A DNA stretch of 33,616 nt from CALRBF01 sp964646465 (GCA_964646465.1 CAZYEN010000001.1:1-33616), one strand, 5' to 3'; counted from the stretch's first letter, positions 23,526 through 31,073 are shown. Notes: generated from the letters alone by a model not told the origin. A program made the numbers and translations.

Positions 23526-24917
23526 ATGAGTATTATAGCTACTACTAATCTAGTTGGACAAGAAGTTGATATTGTAGGATGGGTAGATACCAAAAGAGAT
23601 CATGGTAAAATTGCTTTTTTAGATTTAAGAGATAGAACGGCTAAAGTACAAGTAGTTTTAGTCCCAGCTAGTCTTGATGAAAAATCCAAAGTTTTAATGT
23701 CAGAAATTCGACCAGAATGGGTGTTGAAAATTCATGGGTTGGTAAAGTCTAGACCAGAGAGATTAATAAACCCTGACTTATCTACAGGTACAATCGAAAT
23801 AGAAGCTTTGTCAGTGGAAGTTTTGAATACAGCTATTACTCCAGTTTTTCCTTTGGAACAGAATAAGAATGACATTAGTGAAGAATTGAGATTACAGTAT
23901 AGATATTTGGATTTGAGAAGACCATCTATGTATAATAATCTATTTAAAAGACATAAGGTTAATCAATTTGTAAGAAATTTTTTAGATAATGCAGACTTTA
24001 TTGAAGTTGAAACACCAATTTTGACTAAATCTACTCCAGAAGGGGCTAGAGACTTTATTGTACCATCTCGTCATCAAACTGGTAGTTTTTATGCCTTACC
24101 CCAATCTCCACAACAGTATAAGCAATTGCTTATGGCGGGAGGGGTGGAAAAATATTTCCAAATTGCTAGATGTTTTAGAGATGAAGATACTCGTAAAGAT
24201 CGACAACCGGAATTTACCCAACTTGATATGGAAATAAGTTTTGTCTCTTCAGAAGATGTGATGAATTTGAATGAAAAGCTATTAATAGAATTAGTACAAA
24301 CTTTGTATCCAGAAAAAAAGATTCAATCTATTCCTTTTCCAAGAATTAGCTATGCTGAGGCAATGGAACAATATGGCAATGACAGACCAGATATTAGAGA
24401 AGATAAAACAGATGATAATCTATTAGCCTTTTGTTGGATTGTAGACTTTCCACAGTTTGAAAAGACAGAAGACGGTAAGTGGACATTCTCCCATAATCCT
24501 TTCTCAGCCCCTAAACCAGAATATATGGATAAATTGTTATCCAAAACAGATATCGAAAAAATAATTTCTACTCAATATGACATTGTTTTAAATGGATTTG
24601 AAATTGGTGGTGGAAGTATTAGAAATCATCAAGCAGAAGCTCTAAGAAAAGTTTTGGAAATTATTGGGTATGAAGGAGAAGTTGTAGATGATTCTTTTGG
24701 ACATATTCTAAACGCTTTATCCTCAGGAACACCGCCTCATGGAGGAATTGCTTGGGGCTTGGATAGGTTATTGGCTGTATTACAAAATGAATCTAGTATT
24801 CGAGAAGTAATTGCTTTTCCAAAGACTGGAGATGCTCATGACCCAATGATGCAATCTCCAAGTAAAGTATCAATCGAGCAATTATTAGAGCTAGGAATAG
24901 GTATCAAAAAACAATAG
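23526..24917 (+). CDS. aspS: Aspartyl-tRNA synthetase, bacterial type lacking the GAD insertion
   Basis: 463 residues. An N-terminal OB-fold anticodon-binding domain (~1-105: VGWVDTKRDHGKIAFLDLRD) precedes the class II core. Motif 2 is FQIARCFRDEDTRKDRQPEFTQ; GFEIGGGSIR and motif 3 GIAWGLDRLLAVL follow, then the bacterial FPKTGDAHDPM. In bacterial enzymes of ~590 residues, a ~130-residue GAD domain sits between the PDxR segment and WVxDFP. Here DRPDIRED is joined through about ten residues to FCWIVDFPQF (residues ~283-305), so that domain is missing while all catalytic motifs remain. Whether it charges only tRNA-Asp or also tRNA-Asn cannot be told. Confidence 0.95.
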   Translation: MSIIATTNLVGQEVDIVGWVDTKRDHGKIAFLDLRDRTAKVQVVLVPASLDEKSKVLMSEIRPEWVLKIHGLVKSRPERLINPDLSTGTIEIEALSVEVLNTAITPVFPLEQNKNDISEELRLQYRYLDLRRPSMYNNLFKRHKVNQFVRNFLDNADFIEVETPILTKSTPEGARDFIVPSRHQTGSFYALPQSPQQYKQLLMAGGVEKYFQIARCFRDEDTRKDRQPEFTQLDMEISFVSSEDVMNLNEKLLIELVQTLYPEKKIQSIPFPRISYAEAMEQYGNDRPDIREDKTDDNLLAFCWIVDFPQFEKTEDGKWTFSHNPFSAPKPEYMDKLLSKTDIEKIISTQYDIVLNGFEIGGGSIRNHQAEALRKVLEIIGYEGEVVDDSFGHILNALSSGTPPHGGIAWGLDRLLAVLQNESSIREVIAFPKTGDAHDPMMQSPSKVSIEQLLELGIGIKKQ

Positions 24918-24946
24918 TTGACTATAATAGGGATTATTGGTACAAT
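24918..24946 (+). promoter_or_regulatory. Promoter of tRNA-Pro
   Basis: TTGACT (24918-24923), a 17-base spacer and TACAAT (24941-24946). It begins one base after the aspS stop and lies 14 bases before the tRNA. Confidence 0.75.
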
Positions 24947-24959
24947 GATATAACTTATG

Positions 24960-25032
24960 CGGGAAGTGGCGCAATGGCTAGCGCACCTGGTTTGGGACCA
25001 GGGGGCTGCAGGTTCGAGTCCTGTCTTCCCGA
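24960..25032 (+). tRNA. tRNA-Pro (anticodon TGG)
   Basis: The acceptor stem is CGGGAAG/CTTCCCG, the D stem GCGC/GCGC, the anticodon stem CCTGG/CCAGG with loop TTTGGGA (anticodon TGG), and the T stem GCAGG/CCTGT with loop TTCGAGT. The discriminator is A. CCA is not encoded (CAC follows). Confidence 0.95.
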
Positions 25033-25066
25033 CACTAATTTTATATTATATACAATATAGAAGTCT

Positions 25067-25095
25067 TTGACTTTATATACAATTCATAATATAAT
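25067..25095 (+). promoter_or_regulatory. Promoter of the 53-residue gene
   Basis: TTGACT (25067-25072), exactly 17 bases, then TATAAT (25090-25095). Among the best promoters in the window. Confidence 0.7.
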
Positions 25096-25127
25096 TTATA
25101 TTGAAATATTAAATATAGACATCCAAT

Positions 25128-25289
25128 ATGAATCCTCAAGATACTGACACAGTTACCAAAATCACCATAGAAGATATTAGTTCCCATCAGACAGAGACTG
25201 TGGAAGTAACTCATAAAGATGAAGCAGAGATGATTCCAGAACGAGAAAATGCCATCAAGATCCCTTTAGATAATATAGTGAAAAAATAG
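25128..25289 (+). CDS. Small acidic protein, 53 residues, unknown
   Basis: Starts MNPQDTDTVTKITIEDI and ends IPLDNIVKK, stop TAG. It has 12 Asp/Glu against 6 Lys/Arg, no cysteine, no aromatic residue and no TM segment. It is probably soluble and perhaps disordered, or folds on a partner. No family is recognised. The reason to call it a gene is position: a TTGACT-17-TATAAT promoter lies 32 bases upstream, between tRNA-Pro and the convergent glycosyltransferase. It could still be a chance frame. Confidence 0.5.
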   Translation: MNPQDTDTVTKITIEDISSHQTETVEVTHKDEAEMIPERENAIKIPLDNIVKK

Positions 25290-25350
25290 TATCTATTCTG
25301 ATAATATTAACTTTTCAAGCTTACAAATTATTAAATTGAGATATCAATAA

Positions 25351-26565
25351 TTATTTAGCTCTAATCTTTTTAATAAAATCATAAGTTTGCTCGGCAATTG
25401 CTGTGTAAGAAAATTTTTCTTCAGCTTTCTTTTGTCCGGTTTTGGATAATTTTTTATACTTAACCTTATTACTATAGGCTTCTATTAAAGCCTCTCTAAT
25501 AGATAAAATGTCTTTTTCTAATACAATATAACCAGTTTTATCAATCACTAAAGGTATAGCTCCACTATCTGATCCAATTACAGGTGTGCCGGCGGCCATT
25601 GATTCTACTAAAACTCTACCGAATTGTTCTTTCCAGATAGGAGTTGTATGTGATAGTAAAATAGATATGTCCAAAAGTTGAAAATAAACTGGAATATCAT
25701 CAAAATCAATTGCTTGATGGATGCTTATAATATAGTTTAGGTTTAATTTATCAATTAATTGATTTAATTGTTCTAAATATTCAGTATCCCCATTTCCAAT
25801 AATTAATACTTTGGTATTGGGTTTATTCCAGCCAGCTAAAGCATAAATCATATCCTCAATACCTTTTTCCTGTGTAATTCTTCCTATATATCCATACACA
25901 AAAGTGTCTTGTTTTAAATTTAATTTTTCTCTAATAGATGTTAATTTTTTAACTGAAACTTGCTTAGCAAATCTATCATAATCTACTCCTAATTGGGGAA
26001 ATGTACCTTTCATACCTTTGAATTTTAGAGATAGCATTCTTTGTTCAAAGTCTTTCCATACCTCAGGAAATTGAAACACTAAACCATCTAATTTAGGTAT
26101 AATAAATTTTTCTATTAGGTGAAATGAACTATATCTAAATTTTTGGTATATAGACTTAGCTTCATTCTCCCAAATATGACAAATATTTTCCTGAGATAAT
26201 AAAATTAATTTAGTTGTAGGTAAAAATTTTTTAGTCACATAAGTAACCTGGGCTGCAATCTGAGTCCAATACTCTTCTTCCAACATAATAATATCTGGAT
26301 TAATTTCACTCAAAGTTTTCTTAAGGTTTTTGAAAATAAAAAAGTTTAGTTTGCCAGTAAAATATCCAGGTAAAATAATATGTTTATAATTTTTCCCTTG
26401 ATAAGGATTAGTATATACTTTTTGTCCACCACCCTCTAGTCCAAATTCTGGAGTAATTAGAGTTATATTTAGGTCTTGATACTTAGTTAATGCTTCTATC
26501 TTTTCTCTATAAGGAGTATAGACATAGGCATGAGATATAATTACTAAATTTATCGAATTTTTCAT
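25351..26565 (-). CDS. GT4-family glycosyltransferase
   Basis: 404 residues from the ATG at 26565 (an ATG at 26574 adds three). GT-B fold: the N-terminal half has INLVIISHAYVYTPYREKIE. The C-terminal half has VYGYIGRITQEKGIEDMI, KVLIIGNGD and the family signature EQFGRVLVESMAAGTPVI followed by GAIPLVI. The E...E of the donor-sugar site (EQFGRVLVE) is intact. It transfers a sugar from a nucleotide donor to a glycan or lipid at the cytosolic face of the membrane; donor and acceptor are unknown. It lies 15 bases after the tspO stop and probably shares its transcript. Confidence 0.85.
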   Translation of the reverse strand: MKNSINLVIISHAYVYTPYREKIEALTKYQDLNITLITPEFGLEGGGQKVYTNPYQGKNYKHIILPGYFTGKLNFFIFKNLKKTLSEINPDIIMLEEEYWTQIAAQVTYVTKKFLPTTKLILLSQENICHIWENEAKSIYQKFRYSSFHLIEKFIIPKLDGLVFQFPEVWKDFEQRMLSLKFKGMKGTFPQLGVDYDRFAKQVSVKKLTSIREKLNLKQDTFVYGYIGRITQEKGIEDMIYALAGWNKPNTKVLIIGNGDTEYLEQLNQLIDKLNLNYIISIHQAIDFDDIPVYFQLLDISILLSHTTPIWKEQFGRVLVESMAAGTPVIGSDSGAIPLVIDKTGYIVLEKDILSIREALIEAYSNKVKYKKLSKTGQKKAEEKFSYTAIAEQTYDFIKKIRAK

Positions 26566-26580
26566 AACAACCATATTATA

Positions 26581-26979
26581 TCATTTCCAATTAAGATAGG
26601 TAATAGAGAATTGTAAAGTAGTCGCAATACAGACCCAAACCAAATAAGGAATTTGCATCAAAGCTACCCATTTCATATAAGGCCAAATTGCAATCATAGC
26701 CCAGATAATAGTAGCTAAAATCAAAGTAATATCAATAGCAGCTAATAAATTATTCCGAAGCCCAAATTGAATAGGACTAAAAGCAATATTAAAGAATATA
26801 TTTAAAACAAATGGTAAAACTACCATCCAACTCAATTTGCCATTCATCCATTGATAAAATACCCCACTAAAAGATATAAAAATTAAAATATATAACACAG
26901 ACCACACATTTCCAAATAACCAGTTAGGCGGAGCCCAAGATGGTTTTATCAATTCCTCATACCAATTAGAAGTATTCAT
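26581..26979 (-). CDS. tspO: TspO/MBR-family membrane protein, short form without helix 1
   Basis: 132 residues. The TspO signature is clear: WYEELIKPSWAPPNWLFGNVW (helix 1-2 loop and helix 2), FNIAFSPIQFGLRN (helix 3), WPYMKWVALMQIPYLVW (helix 5 region) and final LNWK. TspO proteins are five-helix outer- or cytoplasmic-membrane proteins that bind porphyrins and cholesterol-like ligands. Here the chain begins six residues before the WY motif, so the first helix is absent. An in-frame TAA four codons upstream shows it cannot be recovered by an earlier start. The stop is TGA. It lies 38 bases downstream of tRNA-Ser with no obvious promoter between. Confidence 0.87.
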   Translation of the reverse strand: MNTSNWYEELIKPSWAPPNWLFGNVWSVLYILIFISFSGVFYQWMNGKLSWMVVLPFVLNIFFNIAFSPIQFGLRNNLLAAIDITLILATIIWAMIAIWPYMKWVALMQIPYLVWVCIATTLQFSITYLNWK

Positions 26980-27017
26980 ATTTATTATTTATTTTTTAAC
27001 ATACATGATATCATTTG

Positions 27018-27104
27018 CGGAAGTGAGAGGATTCGAACCTCTGGTAGGGGTAAACCTACAACAGTTTTCAAGACTGCCGCCTTCAACCGCTCAGCCACAC
27101 TTCC
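27018..27104 (-). tRNA. tRNA-Ser (anticodon TGA)
   Basis: Minus strand. The acceptor stem is GGAAGTG/CACTTCC with discriminator G. The anticodon loop is CTTGAAA (anticodon TGA). There is a long variable arm of the class II type (GTAGG/CCTAC), and the T stem is AGAGG/CCTCT with loop TTCGAAT. CCA is not encoded (CA follows the discriminator). Confidence 0.95.
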
Positions 27105-27117
27105 ATTTATAAAACTT

Positions 27118-27146
27118 ATTATATCATATTTATAATGTTTTGTATA
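27118..27146 (-). promoter_or_regulatory. Promoter of tRNA-Ser
   Basis: On the minus strand: TATACA (27146-27141, weak -35), a 17-base spacer and TATAAT (27123-27118), 14 bases before the tRNA. Confidence 0.5.
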
Positions 27147-27216
27147 GGATATGTAATTATAAATTATGAATTGTAGGGGGACCTTTCAGTCTACTTAATC
27201 CACCACCGGCACTTCG

Positions 27217-27242
27217 TGCCACCTCCTCCAAAGGAGAACAAT
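27217..27242 (+). repeat. Intergenic repeat, copy 2, in a larger palindromic element
   Basis: Matches 15452-15477 at 21 of 26 positions. Just before it is a GGCAC-TTC-GTGCC hairpin (27208-27220). AATTGT at 27169-27174 and ACAATT at 27238-27243 form short terminal inverted repeats around the whole 75-base element. Between tRNA-Ser and the VIT gene (27105-27387) I see no ORF. The rest holds a second inverted repeat (27270-27336) and the promoters. Confidence 0.55.
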
Positions 27243-27351
27243 TACTTATTTAGTACTCTGTGTATTTCTTTAATTTGTTTATCCCACTTACTTAATAATT
27301 TGTCTACGATCTCCGCATCTCATAAACAATAATTAACAATTATACAAAGTA

Positions 27352-27371
27352 TGTTATAATTATATTATAAT
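27352..27371 (+). promoter_or_regulatory. -10 region(s) of the VIT-family gene
   Basis: Two TATAAT boxes: 27355-27360 with TGT before it (extended -10), and 27366-27371. No strong -35. The leader would be 10-20 bases. Confidence 0.45.
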
Positions 27372-27387
27372 CTGAATATAAAATTTT

Positions 27388-28134
27388 ATGGCTGGGATTT
27401 GGCGACGCTGGAGAAGATATAGAAGAAAAGTTAGACAGTATGTTTCTAAACAATACCTAAGAGAGATTGTCTATGGTGGAAGTGATGGGATTGTTACTAC
27501 TTTTGCAGTAGTAGCCGGCTTTACAGGAGCTAATGTATTTGGGTCTAATATGATTGGTGTGACTATGGGGGCGGTAGTTTTGTTTGGTCTGGCTAATTTA
27601 TTCTCTGATGCTGTTTCTATGGGACTTGGTGACTACATGTCTACTCGTTCACAAGAGGATTTATATAATAAAACTTATAAAAAAGAATTAAAACATCTAG
27701 ACCATAGTACAAAATCTTTTGATGAGAGAGTAGAAAAGCATTTGTTAGAAAAAGGATTTAATCAATCTGATGCTGAGGAAATTATGAAATTATTTCATAA
27801 GAATCCAGAGTTTGGAATTGAATGGCTAATGCAAGAATATCACGGTATTCCTGATCCTGGAAATAGTAGCCCAATATTTTCGGCCTTAGCTACACTAGTT
27901 TCCTTTTTATTTTTTGGATTTATTCCGCTTATTCCTTTTGTGATTAGGGTCCCTGACCCAACACATGCCTTTATATTATCTATATCAGGCGTAGTAATTG
28001 CTCTTACATTACTTGGTTTATTAAGATGGAAAGTTGTAGGCTATGGCTTGACTCGAGCTTTGGGAGAGACTCTTTTTTTAGGGGGAGTATCAGCTTCCAT
28101 AGCCTTTATTATAGGTGCTTTAATCGGAGCTTAG
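27388..28134 (+). CDS. VIT1/CCC1-family Fe2+/Mn2+ transporter
   Basis: 248 residues. After a strongly basic N-terminus (RRWRRYRRKVRQ), helix 1 carries REIVYGGSDGIVTTFAVVAG, the family signature with the substrate Asp. Helix 2 has LFSDAVSMGLGDYMSTRSQ. A ~60-residue charged cytosolic region (EDLYNKTYKKELKHLD ... HLLEKGF) matches the helical metal-binding domain between TM2 and TM3, rich in Glu and His. Three more helices follow, ending LGGVSASIAFIIGALIGA. Family members move Fe2+ or Mn2+ out of the cytosol by proton exchange; direction and metal are inferred from homologues. Single gene with its own -10 boxes. Confidence 0.9.
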   Translation: MAGIWRRWRRYRRKVRQYVSKQYLREIVYGGSDGIVTTFAVVAGFTGANVFGSNMIGVTMGAVVLFGLANLFSDAVSMGLGDYMSTRSQEDLYNKTYKKELKHLDHSTKSFDERVEKHLLEKGFNQSDAEEIMKLFHKNPEFGIEWLMQEYHGIPDPGNSSPIFSALATLVSFLFFGFIPLIPFVIRVPDPTHAFILSISGVVIALTLLGLLRWKVVGYGLTRALGETLFLGGVSASIAFIIGALIGA

Positions 28135-28135
28135 A

Positions 28136-28166
28136 TTGACTAAAATTATATAAAAAGGCATACTAT
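28136..28166 (+). promoter_or_regulatory. Probable promoter of the glycosyltransferase operon
   Basis: TTGACT (28136-28141), then CATACT after 17 bases or TACTAT (28161-28166) after 19. The ATG follows at 28192. It lies directly after the VIT stop. Confidence 0.45.
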
Positions 28167-28191
28167 AGTAAGTGATAACAATTTAACTATT

Positions 28192-29286
28192 ATGAAGGTA
28201 GCTTTAGTGCATGATTATTTAGTTCAATATGGGGGGGCAGAAAGAGTGTTGGAAGTATTTGCTGAGATGTTTCCAACTGCACCCATTTATACTTTGATAT
28301 ATGATCCTTCTCAGCTATACGGAGCCTTTAGTGATAAAAAAATTCGTACTTCTTTTTTACAAAATTTACCTTTTGCTAAAACCAATCATAGGTTATTCCC
28401 AATTTTGATGCCATTAGCAGTAGAAGACTTGGATTTGACTGCTTATGATTTGGTGATCTCTTCCTCTAATAGCTATACTAAAGGAGTTATAACTAGACCA
28501 GATGCTATTCACATCTGTTATTGTCATACCCCAATGAGATATGCTTGGGATGACTATCATAGACATTTTCAGGAGTTTAGCTATATTTCTTTGATCAAAC
28601 ATATATTGCCTTTTGCTATGAACTATATTCGTTTATGGGATAAAATTTCAGCTGATAGAGTGGATTATTACTTAGCTAATTCTAATAATGTAGCTGGTAG
28701 AATTAATAAATATTATAGGATGCAAGCAGAGGTATTATATCCTCCAGTAAATACAGAGGTAGAGTTTGACACTAACTTAGATGGAGATTATTATCTTATG
28801 TTGGGCAGATTTCTGCCGTATAAACATTATGATATTGTAGTTGAAGCTTTTGTTAAAAATGGTAAAAAATTACACCTTGTGGGCTTGGGTCCCGATGAAG
28901 AAAAATTAAAATCTTTATCTAAAGGACATGATAATATTAAATTTTTAGGTAGATTAAGTGACGAGGAAGCACAAAAGCAATTTAAAGAATGTAAAGCCTT
29001 TATATTCGCTTCAGAAGATGATTTTGGCATCGTGCCAGTAGAAGCTATGGCGGCTGGGAAACCAGTGATTGCTTATAGTAGAGGAGGTGCTTTGGAGACT
29101 GTAGAGGAAGGTAAAACAGGTATATTCTTTGAGGAGCAAAATCCAGAATGTATAATAGAAGCTGTTGAAAAATTTGAAAAGATGGAGTTTGATGCTAATT
29201 ATATACATAATTATGCTCAAAAATTTTCTAAAGATGCCTTTAAACATAATTTCTACAAATTTTTAGAAAAATATGATATTATGTAA
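28192..29286 (+). CDS. GT4-family glycosyltransferase (mannosyltransferase-like)
   Basis: 364 residues, GT-B fold. The N-terminus MKVALVHDYLVQYGGAERVLE and the CYCHTPMRYAWDDYHRH segment are typical of a GT4 branch that includes WbaZ-type mannosyltransferases. The C-terminal half has YYLMLGRFLPYKHYDIVVEA, LHLVGLGPDEEKL, FLGRLSDEE and EDDFGIVPVEAMAAGKPVIA with the catalytic/donor Glu pair. A cytosolic, membrane-associated enzyme of polysaccharide or glycolipid synthesis; mannose as donor is an inference from family resemblance. First gene of a set with a Wzz-like gene 20 bases downstream and a further GT4. Confidence 0.88.
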   Translation: MKVALVHDYLVQYGGAERVLEVFAEMFPTAPIYTLIYDPSQLYGAFSDKKIRTSFLQNLPFAKTNHRLFPILMPLAVEDLDLTAYDLVISSSNSYTKGVITRPDAIHICYCHTPMRYAWDDYHRHFQEFSYISLIKHILPFAMNYIRLWDKISADRVDYYLANSNNVAGRINKYYRMQAEVLYPPVNTEVEFDTNLDGDYYLMLGRFLPYKHYDIVVEAFVKNGKKLHLVGLGPDEEKLKSLSKGHDNIKFLGRLSDEEAQKQFKECKAFIFASEDDFGIVPVEAMAAGKPVIAYSRGGALETVEEGKTGIFFEEQNPECIIEAVEKFEKMEFDANYIHNYAQKFSKDAFKHNFYKFLEKYDIM

Positions 29287-29306
29287 TATATAATTAATAA
29301 ATTTCT

Positions 29307-29900
29307 ATGAATATATATAAGAACTTTTTTAAGAAAAATGCTCTATTCTTGAGTATAATCACCGTGATTGGAATTAGTCTAGGTCTTGCTTTGACAAGAT
29401 TGTTACCAATCTCTTATGATGTGTCTTTGGCACTTAATATTGAAAGAAAAGCTGAAAATACAAATGAATTTTATACTTATGATGGATTTTATGCTATTCA
29501 GGCTACAGAATTATTCGGTAAAAGTGTTGCTAGTTGGTTTGTGACTCCAGATTTTGTGGAAGATGTATTGAGGAATGCAGATAAGTCAGATATAGATAAA
29601 TTATCTGTCAAAGACTTTAGAAGAATATTCACCCCAGAACAAGTTTCGGCTAATGTAGTGGAAGTGAGATTTGGAGTAGATAAGACCGAAATAGGGACAA
29701 CTCTGACAGATTCAATTTCAAGTAGTATTGTCTCATATATGCAAACTCGTGATATTAAAAATTATAATATATTTGTAGGAACTCCAGTGGTCAGACAAGT
29801 AGACTATAATCCAATTCTATTTGCCTTAGGAGGAGCCTTTTTAGCACTTGCCATTGGGATTAGTGTAGCAGCTATTAGGCAACATTATTGGGAAAAATGA
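29307..29900 (+). CDS. Wzz-like polysaccharide co-polymerase (membrane part only)
   Basis: 197 residues. A basic N-terminus and TM helix (~12-32, ALFLSIITVIGISLGLAL) lead to a ~125-residue outward, mainly helical domain, then a second TM helix near 170-190 (PILFALGGAFLALAIGISVAAI) and a short tail (RQHYWEK). Two TM helices framing an outside domain, with a prolyl residue before the second, match Wzz/CapA-type chain-length regulators. The tyrosine-kinase domain fused to or beside many such proteins is absent here. It sits between two GT4 genes and overlaps the second by the sequence ATGA. A role in setting glycan length is inferred from layout. Confidence 0.65.
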   Translation: MNIYKNFFKKNALFLSIITVIGISLGLALTRLLPISYDVSLALNIERKAENTNEFYTYDGFYAIQATELFGKSVASWFVTPDFVEDVLRNADKSDIDKLSVKDFRRIFTPEQVSANVVEVRFGVDKTEIGTTLTDSISSSIVSYMQTRDIKNYNIFVGTPVVRQVDYNPILFALGGAFLALAIGISVAAIRQHYWEK

Positions 29901-31009
29901 AAATAGGTATAGATGCCCGCGGGATTACGGATGGATTTAAAGGAGGTGTGGGAGAATATACTCAGCATATAATTCAGTCTTTAACACAATATAACGATTT
30001 AGATTTAGAAATTTTAGCCACTGGTGTAAGTCAAAAATCTAATATTGAAGGTATTGATAATACTTGGGTACAATATTCTAATAGACTATTGAATTTATCT
30101 CTGCAAGTCTCTGCTAGACCATACTTAAATACTTTGTTTCAAAATGCTCCAGATAAAGTTTGGATGCCTAACTGGAATATAACGTCCGTGAGCTCAAAGA
30201 CCGAGCTGATTTTGACCGTGCATGATTTAGCCATAAGAGTTTTGCCAGAAGTATTCTCCCAAAAGATGAGATTATGGCATAAATATATTGGTATAGATAA
30301 ATTATTAAACAGAGCTAATACTATTATTGCAGTATCCGAGTCAACCAAAAGAGATCTGATAGATATCTATAATGTAAATAATGAGAAAATAAAAGTAATT
30401 TATTCAGGGATTGATCCATTATTTAGGCAAGAATTTAGCCAGTCATCAATGCAACAAGTTAGGCAAAAATATAATTTACCAGATAGATATATTTTGTATT
30501 TAGGTACGATTGAGCCGAGGAAAAATATTCAATTATTAATTCAAGCCTTTGAGCGAATCGCCACCAAAGATAAAGATGTCAAGCTTGTAATAGCCGGAGT
30601 TAATGGTTGGCTATATAAACAAATTCATCAAGCTATAGATAATTCACCTTTTAGAAATAGAATACTTAGAATTGGTTTTGTAGCCGTAGAGGATAAGTCG
30701 ATTGTATATAAATTAGCTAGAGTCTTTGTCTATCCATCATTATATGAAGGATTTGGCTTCCCTCCACTAGAGGCAATGGCCTCAGGCACTCCCACAATTG
30801 TCGCTAATAATTCAGTTTTTCCAGAAATTGTGTTGAATGCAGCTTACAAAACTTCACCATATGATGTAGTGGAGCTAAGTGAGATAATATATAGTATACT
30901 AACAGATAATAGCTTATATAGACACTATAGCAAACAAGGCTTAGAGCGAAGCCGAGACTTTGATTGGGACAAAACTGCCCAAGAGATGAGAGATGTATTT
31001 ATCAGTTAG
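29897..31009 (+). CDS. GT4-family glycosyltransferase
   Basis: 370 residues from ATG 29897, whose ATGA overlaps the upstream stop (translational coupling); a TTG at 29888 would add three. The N-terminus MKIGIDARGITDGFKGGVGEYT has the GG(V/I)G.Y donor/acceptor loop. Further on are TVHDLAIRVLPEVFSQKMR, AVSESTKRDLI, YILYLGTIEPRKNIQLLIQAF, KLVIAGVNGW and PSLYEGFGFPPLEAMASGTP with the two conserved Glu. The pattern is close to WbaZ/WbpZ-like mannosyl- or glucosyltransferases. Last gene of the glycan set; the high-G+C gene with its own promoter follows immediately. Confidence 0.9.
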   Translation: MKIGIDARGITDGFKGGVGEYTQHIIQSLTQYNDLDLEILATGVSQKSNIEGIDNTWVQYSNRLLNLSLQVSARPYLNTLFQNAPDKVWMPNWNITSVSSKTELILTVHDLAIRVLPEVFSQKMRLWHKYIGIDKLLNRANTIIAVSESTKRDLIDIYNVNNEKIKVIYSGIDPLFRQEFSQSSMQQVRQKYNLPDRYILYLGTIEPRKNIQLLIQAFERIATKDKDVKLVIAGVNGWLYKQIHQAIDNSPFRNRILRIGFVAVEDKSIVYKLARVFVYPSLYEGFGFPPLEAMASGTPTIVANNSVFPEIVLNAAYKTSPYDVVELSEIIYSILTDNSLYRHYSKQGLERSRDFDWDKTAQEMRDVFIS

Positions 31010-31011
31010 TA

Positions 31012-31040
31012 TTGACAAAATTAGGTAAATGTGGTATAAG
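31012..31040 (+). promoter_or_regulatory. Promoter of the high-G+C gene
   Basis: TTGACA (31012-31017), a 17-base spacer and TATAAG (31035-31040), two bases after the glycosyltransferase stop. The predicted leader is about 28 bases. Confidence 0.75.
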
Positions 31041-31059
31041 TAGAATTGTAAACACTATA

Positions 31060-31073
31060 GTAGGAGATCCTAC
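31060..31073 (+). promoter_or_regulatory. Shine-Dalgarno within a small hairpin
   Basis: GTAGG (31060-31064) pairs with CCTAC (31069-31073) around AGAT. The consensus AGGAG (31062-31066) is in the stem and loop, 8 bases before GTG 31075. Few if any other genes here have a recognisable Shine-Dalgarno. The hairpin could mask the site until opened. Confidence 0.5.
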
